Both the position numbers and the translations under genes were made by a program. Source: Prevotella sp. 10(H) (GTDB taxonomy: Bacteria; Bacteroidota; Bacteroidia; Bacteroidales; Dysgonomonadaceae). Taken from it: DNA of 64,000 bases. The notes under the pieces were generated by a model, which made no database searches, was not told the DNA's origin, and saw nothing but the letters and a program-made list of their open reading frames with translations. Position 1 is the stretch's first letter. Each line of letters opens with the position of its first letter. Below, piece after piece: positions 44,169 through 52,504 of the stretch. The stretch covers positions 620,001-684,000 of the forward strand of contig NZ_JOMI01000001.1 of assembly GCF_000711235.1 (NCBI RefSeq), read 5' to 3'.

Positions 44169-44732
44169 ATGAAAAAGAACTTAGGATCAACTCTGGCTTT
44201 ATATCCCACACCCGCTGTGGTCATCGGAACAATGATAGAAGAAAAAGTAAATTGGGTACTGGTAGGTCACATCGGAATTATCGGACACGACCTTGTGATG
44301 ATAAGCCTGCATAAATCCCACCATACCAACAAAGGAATATTGGAAACAGGCCAATTATCTGTAAACGTTATCGACGAGAATATGTTGCAGCGTGCCGATT
44401 ATGTGGGTATCGTTAGCGGTACAAAAGTGGACAAGTCAGAAGTGTTCGCTTACCAGCCGGGAGAAGCAAGAGCACCAATTATCGACGACAGCCCGTTGGT
44501 AATGGAATGTGAAGTGTTAGACAACTACCAAACAGAAACATTCGATAATTTCATCTGTAAGATTAATAATACATATGCAGATACAGATATCCTCAATGAG
44601 AAAGGAAATGTGGACTACAGCAAACTAAAACCCGTCCTTTTTGAAATGCCCGGCTACAACTATTTGAGAACTGGTGATGTAATCGGCAAATGTACCACAT
44701 TGGGAAAAGAATATAAAAACGAATTAAAATGA
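44169..44732 (+). CDS. Flavin reductase-like FMN-binding split-barrel protein
   Basis: 187 residues, ATG at 44169, 20 bp after the cupin gene; cytoplasmic. Flavin_Reduct (PF01613) features: LYPTPAVVIGTMIEEKVNWV, GHDLVMISLHKSHHTNKGIL, SVNVIDENMLQRADYVGIVS, FAYQPGEARAPIIDD, LVMECEVLDNYQTE. It probably binds FMN and reduces it, or an electrophile, with NAD(P)H. Its end overlaps the distal TGAGCCT-type box of regulon promoter 5 (44730), so the next unit begins at once. Confidence 0.88.
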   Translation: MKKNLGSTLALYPTPAVVIGTMIEEKVNWVLVGHIGIIGHDLVMISLHKSHHTNKGILETGQLSVNVIDENMLQRADYVGIVSGTKVDKSEVFAYQPGEARAPIIDDSPLVMECEVLDNYQTETFDNFICKINNTYADTDILNEKGNVDYSKLKPVLFEMPGYNYLRTGDVIGKCTTLGKEYKNELK

Positions 44733-44796
44733 ACCTGACAGAGAAGAAATATGAGCCTCACAACGAAATTGTTGTGGGGCTCATGTTGTAATTTTG
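44730..44796 (+). promoter_or_regulatory. Regulon promoter 5: two TGAGCCT-type boxes plus -7 box
   Basis: Boxes at 44730 (TGAACCTGACAGAGAA, overlapping the upstream stop codon) and 44752 (TGAGCCTCACAACGAA), 22 bp apart; -7 box TAATTTTG at 44789-44796, 37 bp after the proximal box start. Confidence 0.75.
44751..44784. terminator. Hairpin overlapping the proximal TGAGCCT box
   Basis: ATGAGCCTCACAAC pairs with GTTGTGGGGCTCAT (14 bp with one T-G wobble) around a 6-base loop. It lies 19 bp after the flavin reductase stop, so it can end that transcript, while the same bases form the activator box of the next unit. Confidence 0.6.
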
Positions 44797-44821
44797 TATT
44801 ATAAAAATATAACTAAAGAAG

Positions 44822-45400
44822 ATGGAGAATAATAATACAACTGATATTTTCGAAAGATTGAAAAAAGGTGAAACGATACCCGCGGGAGATCCGCAAGCAT
44901 ATCGGATGCGGGAGGCCTCGTATGCCACAAAAGAATTGCTCGTGAGAATGAATAATTCAGCAGATCCCGCGGAAATAAGGGATATATTGAGTGAGATTAC
45001 AGGTTCAGATATTGACGAAAGTACAGCCATGTTCACTCCTCTGTACATCAATTACGGAAAGCATATCAAGATCGGAAGAGGTGTATTTATCAATTTCAAC
45101 TGCACTTTTCTCGGTTTAGGGAGTATTACCATAGAAGACGGCGTATTAATAGGACCAAATGTAAATCTGCTATCCGAAGGACATCCAGTCTCTCCCGAAG
45201 ACAGGCATTCGCTAATGGTCGGGCATATTCATATAAAGAAAAATGCCTGGATCGGCGCCGGTGTAAGCATCTTGCGAGGAGTAACCATCGGCGAAAATTC
45301 TGTTGTTGCAGCAGGAGCAGTGGTATCAGCAGACGTTCCAGACAATACAATAGTAGGAGGCATTCCGGCAAAAATCATTAAAACCATCGAAACCATTTAA
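44822..45400 (+). CDS. Left-handed beta-helix sugar O-acetyltransferase (Maa/LacA type)
   Basis: 192 residues, ATG at 44822. N-terminal Mac domain (ERLKKGETIPAGDPQAYRMR then EASYAT), then hexapeptide turns: MFTPLYINYGKHIKIGRGVF, INFNCTFLGLGSITIEDGVL, GPNVNLLSEGHPVSPEDRHS (catalytic His), KKNAWIGAGVSILRGVTIGE, NSVVAAGAVVSADVPDNTIV, GGIPAKIIKTI. It transfers acetyl from acetyl-CoA to a sugar or similar hydroxyl. First gene of the promoter 5 unit; acetylation of a toxic sugar or xenobiotic fits a detoxification regulon, but is inferred. Confidence 0.93.
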   Translation: MENNNTTDIFERLKKGETIPAGDPQAYRMREASYATKELLVRMNNSADPAEIRDILSEITGSDIDESTAMFTPLYINYGKHIKIGRGVFINFNCTFLGLGSITIEDGVLIGPNVNLLSEGHPVSPEDRHSLMVGHIHIKKNAWIGAGVSILRGVTIGENSVVAAGAVVSADVPDNTIVGGIPAKIIKTIETI

Positions 45401-45411
45401 AGTAAACGAAT

Positions 45412-46482
45412 ATGAGAAAAGTATTTTTAACTATAGCACTAAGCTCAGCCTTTATGGTTTTAGCGCAATCATGTAATAACAACCCAAGTTCAAACAATCA
45501 AAATTCAGAGAATATGAACGATTCAACAAAAACAGAACAGTACACTTTTCAGTTAAGCGATAAAGTAACCCGTGAAAAAGTAACTTTCAAAAACCGGTAT
45601 GGAATAACACTGACAGGCGATTTATACGTTCCTAAAAATCGCGGTAACGAAACTATGGCCGCAATCGCTATAAGCGGACCATTCGGTGCAGTAAAAGAAC
45701 AATCCTCAGGACTCTATGCAATGAATATGGCAGAGCGTGGATTTGTTACCCTTGCTTTCGATCCTTCCTATACAGGTGAGAGCGGCGGTGAACCCCGCAA
45801 CGTAGCATCGCCTGATATAAATACCGAAGATTTCAGTGCGGCAGTTGATTGTCTCGGTCTACAAAAAATGGTGGACAAAAATAGAATCGGTATCATCGGG
45901 ATCTGTGGTTTCGGAGGTTTCGCCCTGAATGCAACAGCCGTAGATAAACGTGTGAAAGCCGTTGCCACAGCAAGCATGTACGATATGTCGCGTGTAAATG
46001 CCAAAGGGTATTATGATGCTACCACACCGGAACAACGTGCCGAAGCATTGGAAAGTATGAGCCAACAACGTTGGGTAGATGCAGAGAACGGAACTCCGAC
46101 CTATGCCCCTAAAGGATTACCCGATAAAATAGAAGGAAACGAACCTCAATTTGTAAAAGATTACTTCGTCTACTATAAAACAGAGAGGGGTTTCCATCCC
46201 CGTTCATTGAATTCTAACGGTTCGTGGACAGCCACCAATTCAATATCTTTTATGAATATGCCGATATTAACTTATATCAAAGAGATTTCTCCTCGTCCAA
46301 TTCTACTCATTGCCGGTGAAAATGCACATTCCCGCTATTTCAGTGAAGATACTTACAAAGCAGCTTCCAAACCGAAAGAATTAATGATTATTCCTAATGG
46401 TGTACATGTGGATTTATACGACAAAACGGATATAATTCCTTTCGACAAATTAGAGAGTTTCTTTAAGGAAAATCTGAAATAA
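45412..46482 (+). CDS. Exported dienelactone-hydrolase-like alpha/beta hydrolase lipoprotein, Cys nucleophile
   Basis: 356 residues, ATG at 45412, 11 bp after the acetyltransferase. Signal ending MVLAQSCNNN (lipobox AQSC), Asn/Ser-rich linker, then the hydrolase domain with RIGIIGICGFGGFALNATAV. The elbow is again G-I-C-G-F with Cys in place of Ser. PRPILLIAGENAHSRYF and IPNGVHVDLYDKTD hold acid and base candidates. About 50 residues longer at the N-terminus than its cytoplasmic paralogue at 31400, so one member of the pair works on each side of the membrane. Followed by a terminator at 46515. Confidence 0.87.
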   Translation: MRKVFLTIALSSAFMVLAQSCNNNPSSNNQNSENMNDSTKTEQYTFQLSDKVTREKVTFKNRYGITLTGDLYVPKNRGNETMAAIAISGPFGAVKEQSSGLYAMNMAERGFVTLAFDPSYTGESGGEPRNVASPDINTEDFSAAVDCLGLQKMVDKNRIGIIGICGFGGFALNATAVDKRVKAVATASMYDMSRVNAKGYYDATTPEQRAEALESMSQQRWVDAENGTPTYAPKGLPDKIEGNEPQFVKDYFVYYKTERGFHPRSLNSNGSWTATNSISFMNMPILTYIKEISPRPILLIAGENAHSRYFSEDTYKAASKPKELMIIPNGVHVDLYDKTDIIPFDKLESFFKENLK

Positions 46483-46514
46483 GTTATTAGACTTAAGTCT
46501 GAAAAAGTGAAATA

Positions 46515-46562
46515 TAAAATTCCGAATATATCCATTGATAGGTTTATATCCGGAATTTTTTT
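46515..46562 (+). terminator. Terminator of the promoter 5 unit
   Basis: AAAATTCCGaATATA pairs with TATATCCGGAATTTT with small bulges; the 3' arm runs into TTTTTTT. It begins 33 bp after the hydrolase stop. Confidence 0.7.
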
Positions 46563-46761
46563 GCTATCCTGTATAATCTTCCTTCATCCGTTACTGCATA
46601 AAAAGCTCCATCTTTTCCTTCGCCTCCATCACGAAAGTGCTGATTCTCATAAGTATGCAACTGCTCTTCGCCGACCACTCTGTTGTCTTCCTAGACAATA
46701 CCTGCAATATGTTTACTGCTCAGCACTCCAATAAAAAGATTATTTTGCCATTCGGGTATAG
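46563..46761 (-). pseudogene. C-terminal relic of a PQQ-dependent sugar dehydrogenase (GSDH/YliI family)
   Basis: On the minus strand one frame reads AIPEWQNNLFIGVLSSKHIA, GIV, stop, EDNRVVGEEQLHTYENQHFR, DGGEGKDGAFYAVTDEGRLY, RI. This matches the final blades of soluble glucose/sorbosone dehydrogenase-type propellers (pattern W..NLFVGSL, RDV.EGPDG..Y..TD..G.LYR). It has an internal TAG and no upstream part: the frame is closed at about 46765. The rest of the gene has been lost. 46762-47051 shows nothing recognisable. Confidence 0.7.
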
Positions 46762-47051
46762 CATTGGAACTTTAGAATGTCATCTGAGTATTATAAAAAT
46801 ATCTCAAGATATAAAGATCTTAAAAATAGACAATTATATTGAATTTCAATATATAGACACATGTATTACAGCAATTTTATAAAAACATAGCTTAGTAATA
46901 TAAATTAAAATTCACTTAGCCTTAAAATAATATGTACATTCGATTGATTTTCTACTAAAAGCTCAATCGAATAACATACCATCCATACTTAAGCGTTAAA
47001 AAATTAGCTAGTCGATGAATTTTGAGGTAACAAATTCACCCCATCGTATTA

Positions 47052-49910
47052 CTATTCTTTTATACAACGAATGGAAATAGCTTCGCTTTTCTTTATATAC
47101 GATTGACCAACGTTACCATTGCTGAAAGTAAGCGCCCATCCATAAGATTCATCGTTATATGTTGTTCCGGACCAATAGGAACAATATTCACCTGTAGATA
47201 ATAGTTTACCATCGGCTCTTGCTCTTTGACCCGATAATGGGAAGAAAAGAGAACGGTTATCTTTAGGGTTAAAGAATAAATATCCCACATAAGCAACGTT
47301 ATAATTTCCGGTAGACACGGCAGAAGAAGGAACTCCGCTTGGAGAGGCAACTATCTTCCTCCGGTCGAAAAAACCATCGGCATAATATCCGAATAGTACA
47401 TTATCCATATTAGGGGAAGTTCCATTGGGAGGATTTAAATACAATGATTGACGCATTTCGGAGTTTGACATATTATTATTGTCCCCTACTGCGCTGGTAA
47501 GTGAACCATCATTGGGTCTTATCCAGCCGGTAGGGCAACTTTCGTGTGAATTACGTATTTCGTCCCACGTTTTCTCCCCCCACATTCCTGAAACATAATT
47601 ATTCTGCCATAAAGTTATTGAGCCCATTGAATTTACCGGATGATAAGCATAACGTTGATTGGATTGGTTTGCATATTGAAGAAAAGCGCCAGCTTGAGTC
47701 GGGTATTTTGTGAAAGCTCCATCTCTCCAATTAATATGGGGGTGATTATCTCTATGATTTCCTCCTGCTGTCATATTCTTGTGAGTAAGATTATATGGTG
47801 AGAATTTCTTTGCCAGCGGGCGGGCGGGAGTACCTTGCGGATGCATCAGATAGTCGGCATCTTGTCCTTGTCTTATGTATATTTTGGAGAACTTCCGGTT
47901 GTCGTTGTATGAAAGAAGAACAACTCCGTATCTTGCCGGATTAGTGGTGGTGGATGAATATGTACTTTTTAGTCCTATCCTGAAATAAATGTATCCGTCT
48001 TTTTTAATCGTGCCATTTAACGATACGGCTTCTCCGCTAACCTGATACTGTGCATCATTTCCCGTAGTATTCATATCTGCAACCAATGTTTCATTACCGC
48101 CTGATTTCCAGCCGATATTAGGGTCAGAACTTTCCTGCGCATCCAGCTTTATCCATTCTTTTCCTTCCAATACCAAAGCACTCCATGCACCTTCCGCCCC
48201 GTCAATATAGGGTATACGTATCAGTCGTTCTCCCGTTTGATTCTTACACCAGAAGGCTCCCACATAGCCATAAGGGTCTACGTTTATTTCTCCAAGGTTG
48301 AGGCATGCCTGAGAAATCATGTATTTGATACGTCCCGAATCATTGTTCCCGGCCAGGAAGAATTCTCCGCCCGTACGGCTGTTTCCATTGTTTGCGGCAA
48401 TATTGAAGGGAGCCATAATATAAACAGACCCCGGATTGCCGAGGTTTATTTCATTGCCGGAAGATTGTATACCGTCTGCCGATAGCGACAACCATTCTTC
48501 TCCATTTCCTTTTCCGGTTATTACAGCTGAAACAAAACTTCCATCAATAACTTCCTCTCCGGTATAGGATAAGGGCACGCGCCGGGAAATTTCAACCGTT
48601 TTTACAAGATCGCCAAGTTGGATATTGATAATACCGCTTTCAAAATTAGGTGTGAGGTCAATTTTCACGTCTGTACTTCCCGGTACGGATGCTGTGGAGA
48701 GGTTTATGCTATTTGCGGGATTGGTAAGAGTAAGGCCGGCGCCTTCGCTTGTTACTGTGTTTTGTGTAATTCCCATTGCAGCAGTGGCATCGGTGTTTAC
48801 GGTAAAGGCTATGATATCCTGTTGTGTTCCTTCTCCGTAAATAATTAATTCTGAATTGGATACCCCGAGGTAATATTTCCCGTTACTGATAATATCATGA
48901 GAGGTATCATCTAGAACAACTATATGATAGTTTACATTCACAGGGGGGGCTGTTCGGGCAGCTTCCAATGTAGTCTTACCCGGTCCGGTGATGGAGGTGA
49001 TTTCGAACTTGTAGTACTTATTACGGTGAATAGCCATTAAATTTCCTGTATCATCAATAAAACCGAGTTTATAATAATATTCTTCACCCTTATATTTTCC
49101 CTTGATTATAACCGATGTATTATTTTCAACGGCTGATTCATACAGGTAAACAGGGTCGGATGGGTCGGTTTCCGGATAATCTGTTAATTGGTTTATGTTA
49201 GTATGTATATCTGTAGTTAAGGAGAAAAAGCTGCCTTGTACCGGAGAATTTATAACCGTAGCTCCAAGAAGTTCAAAGTTTTCGGACATACTCCTCACAT
49301 CAGTTTTTGCAACGATCCGCGTCAGGCAAAATTTGTTTGTATCCGCATTTGATAACACCGTGCCTTCGACAATACCTCCGGGAACATCTGCAAGTCCTGC
49401 CATAGGAATTGTTTGTCCGGCATAGGGAATAGTCGAAACAGCAGGTTGATCCAATAACATTGTTAAAAGGATATCCTGACATTGGCTCAGAGTTTTCCCT
49501 GTAAGTGCCGTTGTAATATGCTGTACATCAAAAGGCTCTTCCGTATCACTTTCATTGTTATAATACTCATCAGGGACATTAGCAATAACCAGTACATGAC
49601 TATGGGCTGTTGATTTTGTCAACATTACATAAAGAGATCCGGAAGAGATATTTGTTTTTACAATTTCTTTAAATTCAGCATTTTCTTTTTGTGAACCTTC
49701 AAATACAAGTACCCATACATTATCTCCCTCTTCATTTTCACTCTTCGTTTTTTTGGCAGAAGGTAGTATGTAATCTCCACCATCCAGTTTTAGTTCTAAA
49801 AGAACTTTATTTTCCGGGACATCTATCTCCGGTCTGTATCCTATCGTTTCATCACTGCATGATGTGACTAAGTTCAGTAAGATCAATAAGAAAATGCTTT
49901 TAGCTTTCAT
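47052..49910 (-). CDS. Large fimbrial tip-like lipoprotein with FISUMP-type C-terminal domain
   Basis: 952 residues, ATG at 49910. Lipoprotein signal with VTSCSDE. The N-terminal half resembles type V pilus accessory/tip proteins (VLLELKLDGGDYILPSAKKT, VWVLVFEGSQ, VLVIANVPDEYYN). The middle contains beta-sandwich repeats (VPLSYTGEEVIDGSFVSAVI). The C-terminus reads SCPTGWIRPNDGSLTSAVGD, FFPLSGQRARADGKLLSTGE, YCSYWSGTTYNDESYGWALT, KSEAISIRCIKE. This is the Fibrobacter succinogenes major paralogous (FISUMP) pattern, also seen at the ends of Mfa/Fim tip proteins. Likely a pilus tip adhesin; 11 bp downstream of the next accessory subunit. Confidence 0.8.
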   Translation of the reverse strand: MKAKSIFLLILLNLVTSCSDETIGYRPEIDVPENKVLLELKLDGGDYILPSAKKTKSENEEGDNVWVLVFEGSQKENAEFKEIVKTNISSGSLYVMLTKSTAHSHVLVIANVPDEYYNNESDTEEPFDVQHITTALTGKTLSQCQDILLTMLLDQPAVSTIPYAGQTIPMAGLADVPGGIVEGTVLSNADTNKFCLTRIVAKTDVRSMSENFELLGATVINSPVQGSFFSLTTDIHTNINQLTDYPETDPSDPVYLYESAVENNTSVIIKGKYKGEEYYYKLGFIDDTGNLMAIHRNKYYKFEITSITGPGKTTLEAARTAPPVNVNYHIVVLDDTSHDIISNGKYYLGVSNSELIIYGEGTQQDIIAFTVNTDATAAMGITQNTVTSEGAGLTLTNPANSINLSTASVPGSTDVKIDLTPNFESGIINIQLGDLVKTVEISRRVPLSYTGEEVIDGSFVSAVITGKGNGEEWLSLSADGIQSSGNEINLGNPGSVYIMAPFNIAANNGNSRTGGEFFLAGNNDSGRIKYMISQACLNLGEINVDPYGYVGAFWCKNQTGERLIRIPYIDGAEGAWSALVLEGKEWIKLDAQESSDPNIGWKSGGNETLVADMNTTGNDAQYQVSGEAVSLNGTIKKDGYIYFRIGLKSTYSSTTTNPARYGVVLLSYNDNRKFSKIYIRQGQDADYLMHPQGTPARPLAKKFSPYNLTHKNMTAGGNHRDNHPHINWRDGAFTKYPTQAGAFLQYANQSNQRYAYHPVNSMGSITLWQNNYVSGMWGEKTWDEIRNSHESCPTGWIRPNDGSLTSAVGDNNNMSNSEMRQSLYLNPPNGTSPNMDNVLFGYYADGFFDRRKIVASPSGVPSSAVSTGNYNVAYVGYLFFNPKDNRSLFFPLSGQRARADGKLLSTGEYCSYWSGTTYNDESYGWALTFSNGNVGQSYIKKSEAISIRCIKE

Positions 49911-49921
49911 ACTTATGCTTT

Positions 49922-51310
49922 TTAGGGATGTATGTTTAAAATGATTTCTCTGCTCAGACCGGAAGCATTCAGATAGATACGTAATGCATCGACATTCAGA
50001 TTAGCTAGATCAACATCATTCCTGATTTTAATATCCATATATCCAATGCCTGATATTTTATCATAATGCAGATTTGTAGCTGTATCTCCAGCCAAATTAT
50101 TCAATACATCGTTAACGTTGAATTCTGTATCTCCCGATAATTCCACATATCCTTTTTCGACAATAACAACCTTCGGTTGATTAGACCAAAAATGAATGCG
50201 GGCAGTATTGCAAGCAGAGATTTCTACGGATAATTTCTCAACATTCAGTTTTTGTTCACCCGTATTCCCCGAAATGTTTTCTTCGGTCCATGGTTTGGGC
50301 GTTATTACCGCCGAAAGTGAAACTGCATCTTCGATGATACTTCCAATGATTTTATAATACAGATTGCGTGGAGAGGTAAAATCCGCAGGCATTGCCTGTC
50401 CTATAGCCTGCCTCAAAGGGCTTTCAGGTGCAGACGACCGATGTACATCAATTGCTATAGCCTTGTCTGCATTAGTGCTTTCCGAAAATACACTTGATGG
50501 AAGAATTACTCTTTTCAGCGTGTATTTATATCTGCCCTCATTGTCGGGTCCGGTTTTCGCAAAATCATTTATTGAAATAGAGCTTAACGGATAGGTTTCA
50601 TTGTACCCACCTTCATAATAAATTGTAGAGTTATCCACCATTTTATTGCTAAAGAACGGTACCTGATCCGGGAGGTTAGCAAATTGTATTCCGGTAATGT
50701 CTCCGGCTACACTTTCGTCGATCAGCAGTTCCAAGTCTATTCTAATTGCCAGCCGTTCGACTTCGACATTCCATAACGGATTAAGAATATCGTCTATGTT
50801 TACCCATGCATTGATATTGGTGTCGTAATAAGTAAGTTCCCTGTTGCCGGTAACTTTAACATTCTTATAAATAGAGGTAGCCGGAAGGCTTTTCTCTCCT
50901 GAAAATGCATTGTAATGAAACGTTTGTTGATCGAGAGCGGTCAGCTTTGTAGAAACCCATGTATCAAGCAATACAGATAGTAAATCATTATCAACCGAAT
51001 GTTCATTGGCGATGAATACAAAATCATATTGACCTGTCATAATCTCAAAGGTTATAGGTTGAGATATTGAAAGCAGGTCGATTTTACCGCTGTTGAAGTA
51101 TAACTTGCCTATGGCTGAATTGAAGGCCAGAATACGCAGGCTTTTTATTTCGTAATCGGGATCATTGTCGACACTCAAATGTCCTATATTTGTTGTTCTT
51201 AATGATATCTCTACCATTTCTACCTTGCCATTAGGAAATTCAGAAAGGTCATCTTTTTCGCACGAAATGAGTCCGAGTAAAAGACAAAGAAGAAATAATC
51301 TGCCTATCAT
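49922..51310 (-). CDS. Fimbrillin-type accessory pilus protein (lipoprotein)
   Basis: 462 residues from the ATG at 51310 (MIGRLFLLCLLLGLISCEKD). The frame extends upstream to a TTG at 51349, but that would overlap the anchor gene and spoil the signal peptide. After the lipobox ISCEKD: VEMVEISLRTTNIGHLSVDN, SLRILAFNSAIGKLYFNSGK and YDFVFIANEHS, the pattern of DUF4906/fimbrillin-like domains. Lacks a known catalytic motif. It begins 2 bp after the stop of the Mfa2-like anchor gene. Likely a minor or tip-proximal pilin of the same fimbria. Confidence 0.78.
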   Translation of the reverse strand: MIGRLFLLCLLLGLISCEKDDLSEFPNGKVEMVEISLRTTNIGHLSVDNDPDYEIKSLRILAFNSAIGKLYFNSGKIDLLSISQPITFEIMTGQYDFVFIANEHSVDNDLLSVLLDTWVSTKLTALDQQTFHYNAFSGEKSLPATSIYKNVKVTGNRELTYYDTNINAWVNIDDILNPLWNVEVERLAIRIDLELLIDESVAGDITGIQFANLPDQVPFFSNKMVDNSTIYYEGGYNETYPLSSISINDFAKTGPDNEGRYKYTLKRVILPSSVFSESTNADKAIAIDVHRSSAPESPLRQAIGQAMPADFTSPRNLYYKIIGSIIEDAVSLSAVITPKPWTEENISGNTGEQKLNVEKLSVEISACNTARIHFWSNQPKVVIVEKGYVELSGDTEFNVNDVLNNLAGDTATNLHYDKISGIGYMDIKIRNDVDLANLNVDALRIYLNASGLSREIILNIHP

Positions 51311-51312
51311 AT

Positions 51313-52254
51313 TCAAAAGTCTTTCCACATCAAACCTCCTTCTTTCCAATTAGTATTTTGTAATGATACGGTTATACCCGATTGATAATTGATGTACACC
51401 TCAAGCAGCTTTCCATTATAAACAGTAAGAGGTGCTTTGTCACTGTTGCGGGTGGCTAGAGTTGTTTCCGAGACCACATCCACCAATGTTTCTTTGTGGT
51501 AGACATAGATGGCCACTTCTTCGCCTTCGTCGGTAGAGAGCATATTGAACGTCGGTATTTCGCATATTCCTTGATAAGAGAGTATATTTTTTCCATGATA
51601 AGATACAGGCGAGTTACATGGATTCCCTTGAAAATCAACAGAAAGATGTCTGGTCTGAATTACAAAGGTAAAGTCTTCGTCCGCCGGTAATTCCGATAAG
51701 TCCAGTAATTGCATAGTGTAATGCCGATGTCCTTTCAGTTTTATGTTTATTTTTGATACGATAGGGTGTATTGGTAATTCTCTTTCTTCGGCAACCAAAG
51801 GATTATTATTTACAGTTACCGACCCGTAAAATATCTCGCCGGGAGCATTATATAATAAATTTGAATTGAATTCTAAAGAAGGTCTTAAAAGTAATGCTGT
51901 CTCTGCCATCGTGCAATTATTGGGAATTTCGGATAGAATTACATCTTCATTCGTTGCATTCGCAATAGCAACAATCTGAAGTTTACCGGATTCTTTATAA
52001 TTAATGTTTACCCATTCATTGAAACGCACATTATTTACTTTCCCAATTAAATATCCATCTGTATCAAAAATGTATAAATCAATTATTTTTATATCTGTGT
52101 CTTCCGCAAATGGAATTTCTGCCAGAGCTTCCAAAACCACTTTTATTCTACAGCCATAGTCCGGACATTCATCGATTCCATCTCTTATACAGCTACAAAA
52201 AAGACAAGGAGAGATGGCTAAAAGAAAGAATCCCTTTATTATATAATTTATCAT
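51313..52254 (-). CDS. FimB/Mfa2-family fimbrial anchor protein
   Basis: 313 residues from the ATG at 52254 (MINYIIKGFFLLAISPCLFC); a TTG at 52284 is less likely. Lipobox FCSC followed by IRDGIDECPDYGCRIKVVLE, the Cys-rich start typical of Mfa2/FimB. Then IKIIDLYIFDTDGYLIGKVN, KLQIVAIANATNEDVILSEI, IHPIVSKINIKLKGHRHYTM. In Porphyromonas such proteins anchor the fimbria to the outer membrane and limit its length. It is downstream of the major subunit (250-bp gap with a long inverted repeat) and upstream of two accessory proteins, the normal mfa/fim order. Confidence 0.87.
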   Translation of the reverse strand: MINYIIKGFFLLAISPCLFCSCIRDGIDECPDYGCRIKVVLEALAEIPFAEDTDIKIIDLYIFDTDGYLIGKVNNVRFNEWVNINYKESGKLQIVAIANATNEDVILSEIPNNCTMAETALLLRPSLEFNSNLLYNAPGEIFYGSVTVNNNPLVAEERELPIHPIVSKINIKLKGHRHYTMQLLDLSELPADEDFTFVIQTRHLSVDFQGNPCNSPVSYHGKNILSYQGICEIPTFNMLSTDEGEEVAIYVYHKETLVDVVSETTLATRNSDKAPLTVYNGKLLEVYINYQSGITVSLQNTNWKEGGLMWKDF

Positions 52255-52415
52255 CGCTTTAATTAAGAATTGGGAAATAATCAATAATGAAACTTATTCC
52301 AGACTTTTCATGTTAAAAACCTAAAACAGTTCCAATAGCTATTAATAACCTCTTCTTATAACAAATCGGTTATCGGACATATCAGAGGCATTAATATCAG
52401 TGCGAAATAATGCTC

Positions 52416-52475
52416 ACCAGGTAGGTAAATTATAGATGAAAACTTCACTTAAAACCCCTAAAATACTTACCTGGT
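52416..52475. other. Inverted repeat between major pilin and anchor genes
   Basis: ACCAGGTAGGTA (52416-52427) and TACTTACCTGGT (52464-52475) can pair with one mismatch around a 36-base loop. On the minus strand it lies 30 bp after the major pilin stop. It may reduce read-through or stabilise the pilin mRNA, giving more pilin than anchor. Confidence 0.45.
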
Positions 52476-52504
52476 ATATGAGCAAAATTTTATTAAAATT
52501 TGTG

